A stretch of DNA of 64,000 nucleotides from DATJPR01 sp963752915 (GTDB lineage: Bacteria > Bacteroidota > Ignavibacteria > UBA10030 > UBA6906). The position numbers and the translations under genes are program-made. Location of the stretch: assembly GCA_963752915.1 (NCBI GenBank), contig CAVVZZ010000002.1:62001-126000 (forward strand). The letters run 5' to 3'. Numbering within the stretch: the first letter of the stretch is position 1; every line of letters begins with the position of its first letter. Positions 51,372 through 60,323 of the stretch are shown here, piece after piece. The notes under the pieces were generated by a model. That model searched no databases. It was not told the DNA's origin and saw only the letters and a program-made list of their open reading frames with translations.

Positions 51372-52686
51372 TTTCGGCGGACGGGGCGGTTGGGGCAGTC
51401 GGTAGTGATCCAGGATCGCCGTTTCCGTTCAGATCTTCGCCCGGGTCGAGTTGATTATTGCCGTTCGCATCCTCACCGTCATAGGCCTGCTGGCACAGTG
51501 CGGCGCCGGCATACAACGTCTTCCGTTGATCTCGCGTATCCAGGCGGGCGATCTGCGTTCCAAATTTCTTTGCGCAAACGATACCAAACACGACGGTGAG
51601 GGAATCGCCGGGCTTCAACGATTCGAACGGTCCTGCGGAGAGCAGGGTCGTCATGTTGTCAGCCTGCGTTCTCAACGGGTCGATCTTCTCCTGCGGGAGT
51701 GACGCAGAGAGACGGTCATACCGGCTCCGCGCACCGAGAATGTTTTCCGCGTCATCCTGCGGAGAGAAATAATCCAGGTCGCCGCTCGCTCCGCCGAATC
51801 GCCAGGCGTTGTAGAACGTACGAAGGTGAAGGTCGGCGAGAGAATCGACGCCCTTCGGGAACGGTGATGCGCCCAGGAGTTTTTCTCCGATGTAGCTGTC
51901 CGCGGCGGGCGGCGTCGGAATCCCGTCAAAATCGAACGTGTACCCCATCCGAAGACTGTCGCTGTATCCGTTTCCGCCATGATTGAAATATCCCGGCGTT
52001 CCCGGCCGCACGTTGTTCGTGTTCCGGACAACGTTGTTTGTCCACAGGCCCACGTACACCGAATCGAGAATATCCTTCCCCACGTTGTGGATCGTATAAC
52101 TCATGATGACGAAGTAATCCGCAAAGGGGAAGTTCCAGGCATAACTCTCCTGGTGCACCAGGAGACCGAGGGGGATTGATTGGTCCGGTGACGAGCTGTC
52201 GCGTGGGACAGCATCAGAGTAGTCTGCGAGAAAATCCTGATGGCTGACGGCGTTCGGATCGAAGAATGGGGATTCGGAAAGCGTCGACCGCTGCGTCACC
52301 GTCGTCCCGGAGAGGGAAACAAATTCTATCCCTTTCCCCGTGGTGGTGGAAACGCGGTCGCTGGAACCTGTGCTGACGTGGATTTGTCCGGTGCTCCGGT
52401 TAAGCGCGCCGACCCAGAGCGCGCCCTGGTACATATGCTCGATCCGCGAACCGCGAGGATATTCGCATGAGGGCTGGTTCGGCCAGTACGCATTCCGGTC
52501 CCCGATCGTCCCGAAATTCGTAACGGTCAATCCGATGTTACCGACAGTTGTGTAATTCTGGTCGATGTCATCGGCAGGCTTCGAAAGTTTTCGTCCGACA
52601 TCCTGCCCATCAACCTTCCAGCTGAGGATCACCGTAAGGGAGGAGATACACAGGGTGAGAACAGCACAACGCTGCCACACATGCAT
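51190..52686 (-). CDS. N-terminal part of a secreted hypothetical protein (frameshifted)
   Basis: 498 codons, of which the last 75 or so, after about 51410, are out of the true frame. A signal peptide (AVLTLCISSLTVILSWKVDG) is followed by TVGNIGLTVTNFGTIGDRNAYWPNQPSCEYP and GALWVGALNRSTGQIHVSTG, features of a family of large secreted proteins common in Ignavibacteria-type genomes. NQLDPGEDLNGNGDP is a Ca-binding-like Asp/Asn repeat; after it the frame is lost. Deleting one base around 51407-51413 joins DHYRLPQPP to the second part, giving about 708 residues. It is the first gene of the outer-membrane/secretion cluster. Confidence 0.78.
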   Translation of the reverse strand: MHVWQRCAVLTLCISSLTVILSWKVDGQDVGRKLSKPADDIDQNYTTVGNIGLTVTNFGTIGDRNAYWPNQPSCEYPRGSRIEHMYQGALWVGALNRSTGQIHVSTGSSDRVSTTTGKGIEFVSLSGTTVTQRSTLSESPFFDPNAVSHQDFLADYSDAVPRDSSSPDQSIPLGLLVHQESYAWNFPFADYFVIMSYTIHNVGKDILDSVYVGLWTNNVVRNTNNVRPGTPGYFNHGGNGYSDSLRMGYTFDFDGIPTPPAADSYIGEKLLGASPFPKGVDSLADLHLRTFYNAWRFGGASGDLDYFSPQDDAENILGARSRYDRLSASLPQEKIDPLRTQADNMTTLLSAGPFESLKPGDSLTVVFGIVCAKKFGTQIARLDTRDQRKTLYAGAALCQQAYDGEDANGNNQLDPGEDLNGNGDPGSLPTAPTAPSAESAGGSGKSDRGGILGQVDIGIEPRPRDAQVRFRRVSRLPLKCRGGFRRPGKSSPEPLTRW

Positions 52687-53026
52687 GAAATGAACGCGGG
52701 GATTGGAACCAGAACAGGGAAAGGAAAGTCTGCAAGTGAATTATGTCTCAATATACCGCTGATCCGCGGGAAAGTCAATACAGCGCTGAATTCGTAATGA
52801 TTTCGTCACACAACTTCGGCCATCACGTTCATACCATCATCGACTCGTCCCCGGTCTCATCGTCTCACAGTCCCACAGTCTCACAGTCTCATTTGCTCAT
52901 CCTCTCAGAATCTCCAACTCTCCCCTTCTCCCGTTCTCCCCTTCTCCCCATCCCCCCTTCTCCTTTTGCGTCTGATTCCGATTCTCGCTACCATGCATCA
53001 GTGCCTATGACCGGTTCCGGTAACCG
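52687..53026. other. Divergent intergenic region with octamer array
   Basis: 340 bases between the secreted-protein gene (minus) and the BatA-like gene (plus). The middle is filled by the 120-base octamer array; the flanks must hold both promoters. I saw no clear -35/-10 pairs and no ORF. Confidence 0.6.
52847..52966. repeat. Octanucleotide pyrimidine-rich array, about 15 units
   Basis: Fifteen 8-base units in one phase from 52847: degenerate TCTCNNNN, changing gradually from TCTCACAG-type (left) to TCTCCCCT-type (right). Nearly all bases on this strand are C or T. The gradual change of neighbouring units points to slippage. Confidence 0.85.
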
Positions 53027-55237
53027 ATGACTTTTCTTAATCCCTTCATGCTCTTCGGCCTCGCCGCCGCGAGCGTCCCCCTGCTTATTCATCTCCTCAA
53101 CCTCCGAAAACTCCGTACCGTCGAATTCAGCTCGCTTCGATTCTTGAAGGAACTCCAACGCTCTTCCATCCGGCGCGTCAAAATTCGTCAGTGGCTTCTT
53201 CTTGCGATCCGGACCCTGATGATCGTTGCACTTATCCTTGCGTTTGCCCGACCGGCGCTTCATGGCTCGTTCGCCGGACTGCTGGGAGGTCGGGCCTCCA
53301 CAGCGATGCTCCTGCTCATCGACGACTCACCGAGCACCGCCGCCAGAAACGAGCGGGGAGAGATCTTTCCCCAGATCCGAAATGCCGCAATGGGTATCGG
53401 AAACCTGATCCGGGAGGGCGATCAGCTTTTTGTCCTCCGGCTGTCGGACGCTATGCGAAGAACCGAGCCGGCCTCGATCAGAAATCCGGATGATTTGAAG
53501 AAGATCCTCGCGACGATCGAACCGACGCTGGTTCGCGGCTCCTATCGACAGGCGCTGGCAATGGCGGCGAATGTGCTGTCAAAGACATCCGCTGCCAACC
53601 ATGAGCTGTACCTGCTGACCGATGCCCAGGCGAACCAATTTTCCCCCGGTCAAACCATCGCAGATTCCATCCCCGTGCTCGCGGGAGTTCATGTGTTCGT
53701 CGTGCACCCGACCCCGGCCCAGGGGGTCAATGGGGAAGTCGCATCGACGCAGCTCGTGACGAATGTCGTGACGCGATCCAGGCCGGTGGAACTGCTGGCC
53801 TCCGTTCGTGTTCCCGGTGCGAACGGCCCACTCTCAAGCATCGCAAGCGTATATCTCGCAGGCACCCGTGTCGCACAACAGAGCATCGACCTCGCTGCAG
53901 GGGAAGCATCAACCATTCATGCCCGCTTTGTCCCACGCCAATCAGGAATGCTCCCGGGGTATGTCCAACTCGAAGACGATGCGCTGGATGTCGACAATCG
54001 GCGGTTCTTTACGGTGACGGTTCCACAACGGCTGAACATCTTCCTCTGCGGCAACTCTCCGGCGGACCTTCACTACATCCGGCTGGCATTGTCGCTGGGT
54101 GGGGATTCTTCCATCGTCGGATTGTTTTCCGTTCAGTCGGGCACCGAACAGGACCTGACCTCCCTTGACTTCAGCGGGTATGATGTTCTGTGCCTGTCAA
54201 ACGTCCCTCGTTTTTCGACGGCAAGTGCAGAGGCTGTGACCCGATTTGTGCGTTCGGGAGGCGGACTGATCTTGTTCATGGGCGACGATGTCGACATCAG
54301 CAACTACGACGAGACAATGTTCCCCCGTCTCGGATTGCCGCCTGCGATTGGCGCGCCGCTTCCCTCGAAGGGCCCAACTAGCAGTCAGGAGCCGGGGCTG
54401 AGTGTGCGCCAGATTGATCTCGACCATCCGTTGTTCGAGGGTATGTTTGATCAAGAACCGGGGATGCGAAAGGGCATTGTGGAAAGTCCGTCAATCCTTC
54501 GGGCCGCAGGGATCACCATCGGGACATCCGGTCATGCCGTCATGATGCTCTCAAACCAGCGCCCATTTCTCGCCGAGTTCCCATCGGGTGAAGGCCGGGT
54601 ACTGGTCTTCGCCGTGGACGCGGCCGGCACATGGTCTGCATTCCCCACTTCCGCACTCTTTGCTCCGCTGCTGTACCGGTCGATGATCTACCTCGGAGAT
54701 GCAATCACGAATTCTCCGCCACTCACCGTCGGATCGCCTCTGGAAATCCATCTCCGGCTACGCAACCAGGAGGCACGATCGACGTTTGCCTTCTTCTCCC
54801 CGTCGGGGCAGGCAGAAAAGGTCGTCCCGGAGATCAGCCCTGTTACGGGAGCGGCGACGTTTCGGAGCAGGCCGACGACAGAAATCGGAATCTACCGTCT
54901 GCATCGGGTTTCTTCCGGCTCTTCTCTCAATGGACAGCCGCCTCCCGGAGACCCAATCGCCGCGGCCGCGGTCAATGCTGACACAGCGGAGTCCGATCTT
55001 CGGCAGGTCGACCCTTCCACCCTCAATGCGTTCTTCGTGAACGATGGAGCGTCGTCGAACGATGTTCGCGATCTTTCCGCCGGCGACTCGCCCGCCGCCG
55101 CGATCGAGCAATCGCGGTACGGGGTCGAACTCTGGCGGTTCTTTGTGGGCGCAGCACTCCTCCTCGGTCTTTTTGAGCTCGCGCTCGGGAACGCCCTCCG
55201 GCGTGCTGAAGGACAGAACGCAGAGCGCACAGGATGA
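53027..55237 (+). CDS. BatA-domain / von Willebrand-like membrane protein
   Basis: 736 residues. The N-terminus (FLNPFMLFGLAAASVPLLIHLLNLRKLRTVEFSSLRFLKEL, about residues 4-44) is the BatA/TIGR02226 double-helix domain, followed by a second membrane helix (LLLAIRTLMIVALILAFARPAL). A VWA-like domain starts at TAMLLLIDDSPSTAARNERG and lacks part of the MIDAS pattern (DDSPS in place of DxSxS). A GATase-like segment (FSGYDVLCLSNVPRFS, VRFVRSGGGLILFMGDDVD) and a C-terminal helix near 710 close it. BatA-like proteins of Bacteroidota are linked to envelope stress and MoxR-type systems; the MoxR ATPase is not adjacent here. HflX follows 7 bases later. Confidence 0.85.
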   Translation: MTFLNPFMLFGLAAASVPLLIHLLNLRKLRTVEFSSLRFLKELQRSSIRRVKIRQWLLLAIRTLMIVALILAFARPALHGSFAGLLGGRASTAMLLLIDDSPSTAARNERGEIFPQIRNAAMGIGNLIREGDQLFVLRLSDAMRRTEPASIRNPDDLKKILATIEPTLVRGSYRQALAMAANVLSKTSAANHELYLLTDAQANQFSPGQTIADSIPVLAGVHVFVVHPTPAQGVNGEVASTQLVTNVVTRSRPVELLASVRVPGANGPLSSIASVYLAGTRVAQQSIDLAAGEASTIHARFVPRQSGMLPGYVQLEDDALDVDNRRFFTVTVPQRLNIFLCGNSPADLHYIRLALSLGGDSSIVGLFSVQSGTEQDLTSLDFSGYDVLCLSNVPRFSTASAEAVTRFVRSGGGLILFMGDDVDISNYDETMFPRLGLPPAIGAPLPSKGPTSSQEPGLSVRQIDLDHPLFEGMFDQEPGMRKGIVESPSILRAAGITIGTSGHAVMMLSNQRPFLAEFPSGEGRVLVFAVDAAGTWSAFPTSALFAPLLYRSMIYLGDAITNSPPLTVGSPLEIHLRLRNQEARSTFAFFSPSGQAEKVVPEISPVTGAATFRSRPTTEIGIYRLHRVSSGSSLNGQPPPGDPIAAAAVNADTAESDLRQVDPSTLNAFFVNDGASSNDVRDLSAGDSPAAAIEQSRYGVELWRFFVGAALLLGLFELALGNALRRAEGQNAERTG

Positions 55238-55244
55238 AATCCGC

Positions 55245-56546
55245 ATGACCCCAATCCAGTCTGATGATCGATCCACCGGGCTACGCCCGGAGCGCGCGCT
55301 TCTCGTCGGGCTCGCCACTCGCGCGGTGCGCCGGCAGCGTGTCGACGAAAACCTCGACGAGCTGCAACAACTTGCCGAGTCTGCGGGGGCCGTCGTCATC
55401 CGAAGGGTCGTCCAGGAACGGACGGGCTTCGATGCCGCAACGTTCATCGGCAGCGGGAAGGTGAAGGAGGTTGCCGAGATGTGCGAGGCGGAGGGCATTG
55501 ACATCGTTGTGTTCGACGATGACCTTACCCGGGTCCAGGTCAGGAATCTCGAACGAACGATCACATGCAAAATTGTCGACCGGAGCGGCATTATCCTGGA
55601 CATCTTTGCCTCTCGTGCAAGAACAAGCGAGGCGAAGACCCAGGTGGAAGTCGCCCAACTTGAATACATGCTCCCGCGGCTCACGAGGCAATGGACCCAC
55701 TTGTCCCGTGTCGTGGGCGGTATTGGCACAAAGGGGCCCGGCGAAACGCAAATTGAAACGGACCGCAGAGTCATCCGCACGCGCATCAGCACTCTCCGCA
55801 CGAGACTTGCCGAGATTCGCAAGGAGCGCTCGATCCAACGACAGGGCCGCGATCGTTTTCCGAGAGTCGCACTCGTCGGCTATACGAACGTCGGGAAATC
55901 CACCCTCCTGAACTGGTTTACCGATGCGGGAGTCCTCGTCGAAGACCGGTTGTTTGCCACGCTGGACAGCACCGTTCGCCTGGTCGAGCTTTCACGCGCA
56001 CAACGCATCCTCCTCTCAGACACTGTCGGATTTATTCGCAAGCTTCCGCATCAACTCGTCGCCTCTTTTAAAAGCACCCTCGAAGAAGCCACGGAAGCCG
56101 ATCTCCTCCTCCACGTCGTTGACCTCAGCCATCCCCTCTTCGAAGAGCAGATCGCAGTGGTCAAGGAGACGCTTGAAGAAATCGGCGCATCCGAGAAACC
56201 GGTGATCACGGTCTTCAACAAGATCGACCGATTGCAGGACCGCGCGGTGATCCCCCGGCTGACGGCTGATTACCCGAATTCCGTCTTCATCAGCGCCTGG
56301 CGCGGGATCAACATGACAGGCCTCCGGGACCAGATTATCGCAATGCTGCAGGACACTACAGCGGAGTATGACGTGCTCCTGACGCAGGAGCAATACGATA
56401 TTCTCTCGCATATCCACGATGTCTCCGAGATCATTGAGAAAAAATTCACCGGCAAGCGCATCAAGGTCAGGTTCCGTGCACCGAAAGCGGAAGGAGACCG
56501 GATCCTCCGGAGCGTGAAAGAATCGGGGATGCGTCGCAGGAAGTAA
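55245..56546 (+). CDS. hflX: GTPase HflX
   Basis: 433 residues from ATG 55245 (AGGA upstream), 7 bases after the BatA-like gene; a longer frame begins inside that gene. The HflX N-terminal domain includes TGFDAATFIGSGKVKEV and LDIFASRARTSEAKTQVEVAQLEYMLPRLT, then GIGTKGPGETQIETDRR and a GTPase domain with G1 GYTNVGKSTLLNW, G3 DTVGFIRKLP and G4 NKID. HflX splits stalled or hibernating 70S ribosomes after stress. The C-terminus is normal for the family. Confidence 0.95.
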   Translation: MTPIQSDDRSTGLRPERALLVGLATRAVRRQRVDENLDELQQLAESAGAVVIRRVVQERTGFDAATFIGSGKVKEVAEMCEAEGIDIVVFDDDLTRVQVRNLERTITCKIVDRSGIILDIFASRARTSEAKTQVEVAQLEYMLPRLTRQWTHLSRVVGGIGTKGPGETQIETDRRVIRTRISTLRTRLAEIRKERSIQRQGRDRFPRVALVGYTNVGKSTLLNWFTDAGVLVEDRLFATLDSTVRLVELSRAQRILLSDTVGFIRKLPHQLVASFKSTLEEATEADLLLHVVDLSHPLFEEQIAVVKETLEEIGASEKPVITVFNKIDRLQDRAVIPRLTADYPNSVFISAWRGINMTGLRDQIIAMLQDTTAEYDVLLTQEQYDILSHIHDVSEIIEKKFTGKRIKVRFRAPKAEGDRILRSVKESGMRRRK

Positions 56547-56565
56547 CCTCCACCAATGGGTAGCC

Positions 56566-57393
56566 ATGGAAGTCTTTGACACCGCCGTAGCCGCCGCCCG
56601 GGAAGCCGGAGCGTTTCTCCTTGAAGGGCTGGGGAATGTCCGTTCGATTGAGCGAAAAGGAGGACAAATGGGGAACCTCGTTTCGGAAATCGACAAGGGC
56701 TCCGAGGCGTTGATTATCCGTTCGATCCACGCGAAGCACCCCGGTCACGACGTCCTTGCGGAAGAGAGCGGAGCCCACGGGAGTTCGAGCGATTATCGGT
56801 GGATCATCGATCCCCTCGACGGAACCACGAACTTTCTTCACGGGGTGCCCATTTTCTCGGTGACCATCGCGGTGGAATTCAAAGGAACGCTGGTGGCAGG
56901 AGTAACGTTCGACCCGAACCGGGACGAGCTCTTCACGGCAGAACGAGGGGCGGGAGCATTTCTGAACGGGCGGAAGATCCAGGTCACGTCGGCTTCGACG
57001 CTCATCGAGAGCCTGATGGTGACCGGATTCCCGTATGATTTGGCCGAGCGACAGGACCGGCCGCTGGAGCACTTCAACAATTTCGCCCTGGCAGCACAGG
57101 GCATACGAAGACTGGGGTCGGCCGCCCTGGATCTTGCGTATGTGGCGGCAGGCCGGTTCGACGGCTACTGGGAAGTCTCGCTGAATCCCTGGGACGTCGC
57201 CGCAGGAGCCCTCATTGTGGAAGAAGCGGGTGGGAAAGTGTCGAATCTGGAAGGTGGCCCCCTGGATATTTCCAGGCCTCAGATCATCGCGACAAACGGG
57301 AAGATCCACGATGCGTGCGTGGACATGCTGTCACATGGACTCACAAGCCCGGATCCCAGGCATGTTCACCGGAGTCATCCACCATCGCCCTGA
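56566..57393 (+). CDS. suhB: Inositol monophosphatase family protein (SuhB-like)
   Basis: 275 residues with all IMPase motifs: VSEIDKGSEALI, LAEESGAHG with the Mg-binding Glu, WIIDPLDGTTNFLHGVP (Mg-binding Asp residues in DPLDGT) and NPWDVAAGALIVEEAGG (WDxAAG). These enzymes remove phosphate from inositol phosphates or related sugar phosphates such as histidinol phosphate. Its 3' end overlaps the convergent phosphorylase gene by 53 bases, and the last 15 or so residues are poorly conserved tail. Confidence 0.92.
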   Translation: MEVFDTAVAAAREAGAFLLEGLGNVRSIERKGGQMGNLVSEIDKGSEALIIRSIHAKHPGHDVLAEESGAHGSSSDYRWIIDPLDGTTNFLHGVPIFSVTIAVEFKGTLVAGVTFDPNRDELFTAERGAGAFLNGRKIQVTSASTLIESLMVTGFPYDLAERQDRPLEHFNNFALAAQGIRRLGSAALDLAYVAAGRFDGYWEVSLNPWDVAAGALIVEEAGGKVSNLEGGPLDISRPQIIATNGKIHDACVDMLSHGLTSPDPRHVHRSHPPSP

Positions 57394-58678
57394 TTCGGGG
57401 AGGGATCTCTTCCGGCGAATCAGCGATAGTCAGGAGCGAGGGGAGCTTCCCTGCAGCCAGTTCCACTTTTCGACGGTCTGCCCCGAAGAGCTCTGCCAGG
57501 ACTTCCCCGCGTTCCACGGAGTGTCCCAATTTCTTCCGAAGCGTCATCCCCGCCGACAAGTCGAGAACGTCATCGACCTTCATTCGCCCGGCACCCATCT
57601 CCGCCGCTAGCACGCCGATCTCCCGCGTCAAGAACCCGGTGACATACCCGCTCCGCTCCGCCTTTGCTTCGCTCGTGTGCGCAGGTGGAGAAATTTTCGT
57701 GGGCCGCTCGATGACGGTGGCGTCGCCCCCCTGAGCACGCACGAGCTCGACGAATTTTTCGTACGCTCGTCCGGACCAGAGTGCTTCCTCGCATTTCCGG
57801 ATTCCTTCGGCGACCGAACCCGCCTTTCCACCCGCCACGAGCATGAGCGCTCCGAGGGCAAACGTCACTTCCATCAAATCCGCGACACGTTTTCCCCTCA
57901 GGCATTCAATGGATTCGACGACCTCGCACCAGTTGCCGACGCGGTTGCCGAGCGGCTGATCCATCTCCGTGATCAGAGCAACCGCGGTCTTTCCTGATTG
58001 AATCCCGATGCCAACCAACGTCTTCGCCAGCGCCACGGAATCTTCATAGCGTTGCATGAACGCCCCGTTGCCGGTCTTTACGTCGAGGACCAGACCGTCG
58101 ATCCCTTCGGCAATTTTCTTGCTCATGATGCTGCCGGCGATCAGGGGGACGCATTCGACCGTCGCCGTGACATCCCGGAGGGCGTACATCCGCTTGTCGG
58201 CCGGAGCGATGTCACTGGTCTGCCCGATCATCACCAGGCCGATTGACCGAATTACCCGGATGTACTCCTCGATGTCGAGAGTCGTCCGGAAACCGGGAAT
58301 CGATTCGAGCTTGTCGAGCGTTCCCCCTGTATGTCCGAGTCCCCGGCCCGAGATCATCGGCACCGGCACTCCGCACGAGGCAACCATGGGAGCCAGGATC
58401 AGGGAGACCTTGTCGCCGACGCCGCCGGTTGAGTGTTTGTCGACTTTGAATCCGGGGATTGAGGAAAGATCGACGACTCTGCCGGAGCGGACCATCACAT
58501 CGGTCAGTGCCGCGGTCTCGTCCGGTGTCATGCCACGAAAATAGACGGCCATGAGGAAAGCCGACATCTGATAGTCCTGGATTTCACCGTGGAGATAGCC
58601 CTGAATGAACGCGTGCAATTCGGCTCGCTGGAGGGAACCGCCGTCGCGTTTCTTCCTGATCATCTCGACCGGATTCAT
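57341..58678 (-). CDS. deoA: Pyrimidine-nucleoside / thymidine phosphorylase
   Basis: 445 residues with the signature of family II nucleoside phosphorylases: KVDKHSTGGVGDKVSLILAPM, SGRGLGHTGGTLDKLESIPG, LVLDVKTGNGAFM and GIQSGKTAVALITEMDQPLGN. The enzyme cleaves thymidine or other pyrimidine nucleosides with phosphate to base and (deoxy)ribose 1-phosphate. It may be a Pdp-type enzyme with broader specificity; sequence does not decide. Upstream, the Nudix gene stop overlaps its start by 4 bases. The 3' end overlaps suhB by 53 bases. Confidence 0.92.
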   Translation of the reverse strand: MNPVEMIRKKRDGGSLQRAELHAFIQGYLHGEIQDYQMSAFLMAVYFRGMTPDETAALTDVMVRSGRVVDLSSIPGFKVDKHSTGGVGDKVSLILAPMVASCGVPVPMISGRGLGHTGGTLDKLESIPGFRTTLDIEEYIRVIRSIGLVMIGQTSDIAPADKRMYALRDVTATVECVPLIAGSIMSKKIAEGIDGLVLDVKTGNGAFMQRYEDSVALAKTLVGIGIQSGKTAVALITEMDQPLGNRVGNWCEVVESIECLRGKRVADLMEVTFALGALMLVAGGKAGSVAEGIRKCEEALWSGRAYEKFVELVRAQGGDATVIERPTKISPPAHTSEAKAERSGYVTGFLTREIGVLAAEMGAGRMKVDDVLDLSAGMTLRKKLGHSVERGEVLAELFGADRRKVELAAGKLPSLLTIADSPEEIPPRIRAMVDDSGEHAWDPGL

Positions 58679-59235
58679 CGTGGGACCCGCTCCTTGGATT
58701 TCCGGAGCCGTCGTTCCGCCAGGAAGAGTCCGGCGATCGTTTTGCTGTCGACGATCTCCTGCCGTTCCACCATTGTCAGGGCATCGTCAAGACGGATCCG
58801 CTCAATCGTCATGTCCCGTTCTCCTTCCTCCCGTCGATGGCCGTGCGGGGATTCCACAAGACCGGTTGCAAGGTAGATGTGGAGCACCTCATTGCAGAAT
58901 CCGGGTGTCGTGAGCAGGGCCGTAAGTTTCTCGAGGCGTTGGGCGATCCAGCCGGTTTCCTCCTCAAGTTCCCGTGCTGCTGCGTGAGCGGGATCTTCGC
59001 CGGGGTTCAGTTTGCCCGCGGGCAACTCGAGTGTCCTTGCCTGGAGAGGATAACGAAATTGCCGGACCAGGAGAACGGTGGAATCTGGGAACAGCGGAAC
59101 GGTCACTGCGCCGCCGGGATGCCGGGCGGTCTGCCGCACTCCTTCAGCCCCGGAATCGTACTGGATGTGATCGACTTCGAGGTCGAAGACTTTCCCCTGA
59201 TAGAGGACCTCATGCGACAATACTCGGAAGTTCAT
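58675..59235 (-). CDS. Nudix hydrolase, ADP-ribose pyrophosphatase-like
   Basis: 186 residues. The Nudix box GEDPAHAAARELEEETGW (about 79-96) is preceded by TVLLVRQFRYPLQARTLELPAGKLN, the pattern of ADP-ribose pyrophosphatases (ADPRase/NudF type), which cut ADP-ribose to AMP and ribose 5-phosphate. It overlaps both neighbours by ATGA-type four-base junctions (mscS stop at its start, phosphorylase start at its stop), so the set is translated together. Confidence 0.9.
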   Translation of the reverse strand: MNFRVLSHEVLYQGKVFDLEVDHIQYDSGAEGVRQTARHPGGAVTVPLFPDSTVLLVRQFRYPLQARTLELPAGKLNPGEDPAHAAARELEEETGWIAQRLEKLTALLTTPGFCNEVLHIYLATGLVESPHGHRREEGERDMTIERIRLDDALTMVERQEIVDSKTIAGLFLAERRLRKSKERVPR

Positions 59236-60323
59236 GGATTTGCCGGTGTGGGATTCGGTGGCGGAGGGTCGATTCGGACCAGGCGCTTCTCAATCGGGAC
59301 CGGGATCCCGTTGGCGATCAGTGCCTCGTAGGCCTGTTCACGCAGCTGCGTTTCGGTCGCATACTGCGCAGCGAAATCGCGGCAGCGTGCGACGAGCGTG
59401 ATCTGAATCGCAGTGGCAGAGACGTCAGTCACGGAAACCGAGGGCTCCGGATCCCGGAGAACATCCGGGTGCGCTGCAGCGAGATCAAGCAGAATCTTCC
59501 TCGCCTTCCCGATCTCGGCTCCGTAGGCGAGGTCGAAACGCAGCAGGACGCGCATTTGATTGTAGGGATAGGCATAGTTCGTGATCCTGCTCTTGATCAG
59601 ATCGGAGTTCGGAATGATCATCACATTGTTGTCAAAATTGAGCATCCGTGTCGAGCGGAGTCCGATCGCCAGGATATCTCCCACCACTCCCTGCCCCACT
59701 TCGATCCGGTCACCGATCCGGAACGGCCGGTCGACCAGGATCACAAACCCCGCGATCATATTCGCGATGGTTTCCTGGGCGGCGAGGGCGACGGCCAGAG
59801 AACCGACACCCAGCGAAACAAGAAGGCTCCCAATGTTGATCCCGAAATGATCGAGGACAATGATGACGGCCACAAACGTCAACGCAAAGTTCACGGTCTT
59901 GGTCGTGAGCGGCCCGAGCGCACGACGAAGGTGGTCCGAGCCGTCGCCGGAAGCGCGCCCGAGATACCACGTAATGAATTCCCGAACGCCCTTCACGATC
60001 ACCCGCAAAAGGACGATCGACGCGACGACGAAGACAATGTCCCGGCCGTATTCGAGCAGCTCGAGAGCCGTCTGATCGTCAGGGGCAATACCTTTTGCGA
60101 TCTCCCGGAGCGCCACCCAGAGTCCGGTCACGATCATGACGGGGCCGACACTCTTCAGAGCGACAATGAGCAGGCGGTCGTCCGGGATCGTCTCCGTCTT
60201 CGCGATGATCCTTCGACCGACAAGGTTGGTGACCCAGCGGACAACACGGATCAGGAGAAGAAAGACCAGCAGGATGCCGGCCCCGATGAGCGCATGGTAC
60301 GCGAGCTTACCGAGCTGGTCCAT
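59232..60323 (-). CDS. MscS-family small-conductance mechanosensitive channel
   Basis: 363 residues with about four or five hydrophobic segments in the N-terminal half and the MscS core: LLVSLGVGSLAVALAAQETIANMIAGFVILVDRPFRIGDRIEV (pore helix TM3 and start of the beta domain) and NFDNNVMIIPNSDLIKSRITNY. Such channels open under membrane tension to release solutes. Its start is inside the end of pyrE (17 bases overlap), and its stop overlaps the Nudix start. Confidence 0.92.
   Translation of the reverse strand: MDQLGKLAYHALIGAGILLVFLLLIRVVRWVTNLVGRRIIAKTETIPDDRLLIVALKSVGPVMIVTGLWVALREIAKGIAPDDQTALELLEYGRDIVFVVASIVLLRVIVKGVREFITWYLGRASGDGSDHLRRALGPLTTKTVNFALTFVAVIIVLDHFGINIGSLLVSLGVGSLAVALAAQETIANMIAGFVILVDRPFRIGDRIEVGQGVVGDILAIGLRSTRMLNFDNNVMIIPNSDLIKSRITNYAYPYNQMRVLLRFDLAYGAEIGKARKILLDLAAAHPDVLRDPEPSVSVTDVSATAIQITLVARCRDFAAQYATETQLREQAYEALIANGIPVPIEKRLVRIDPPPPNPTPANP

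Noticed and set aside
52847..52966. CRISPR or rRNA-like repeat
   Set aside because: Strict 8-base period and low complexity identify a simple tandem array.
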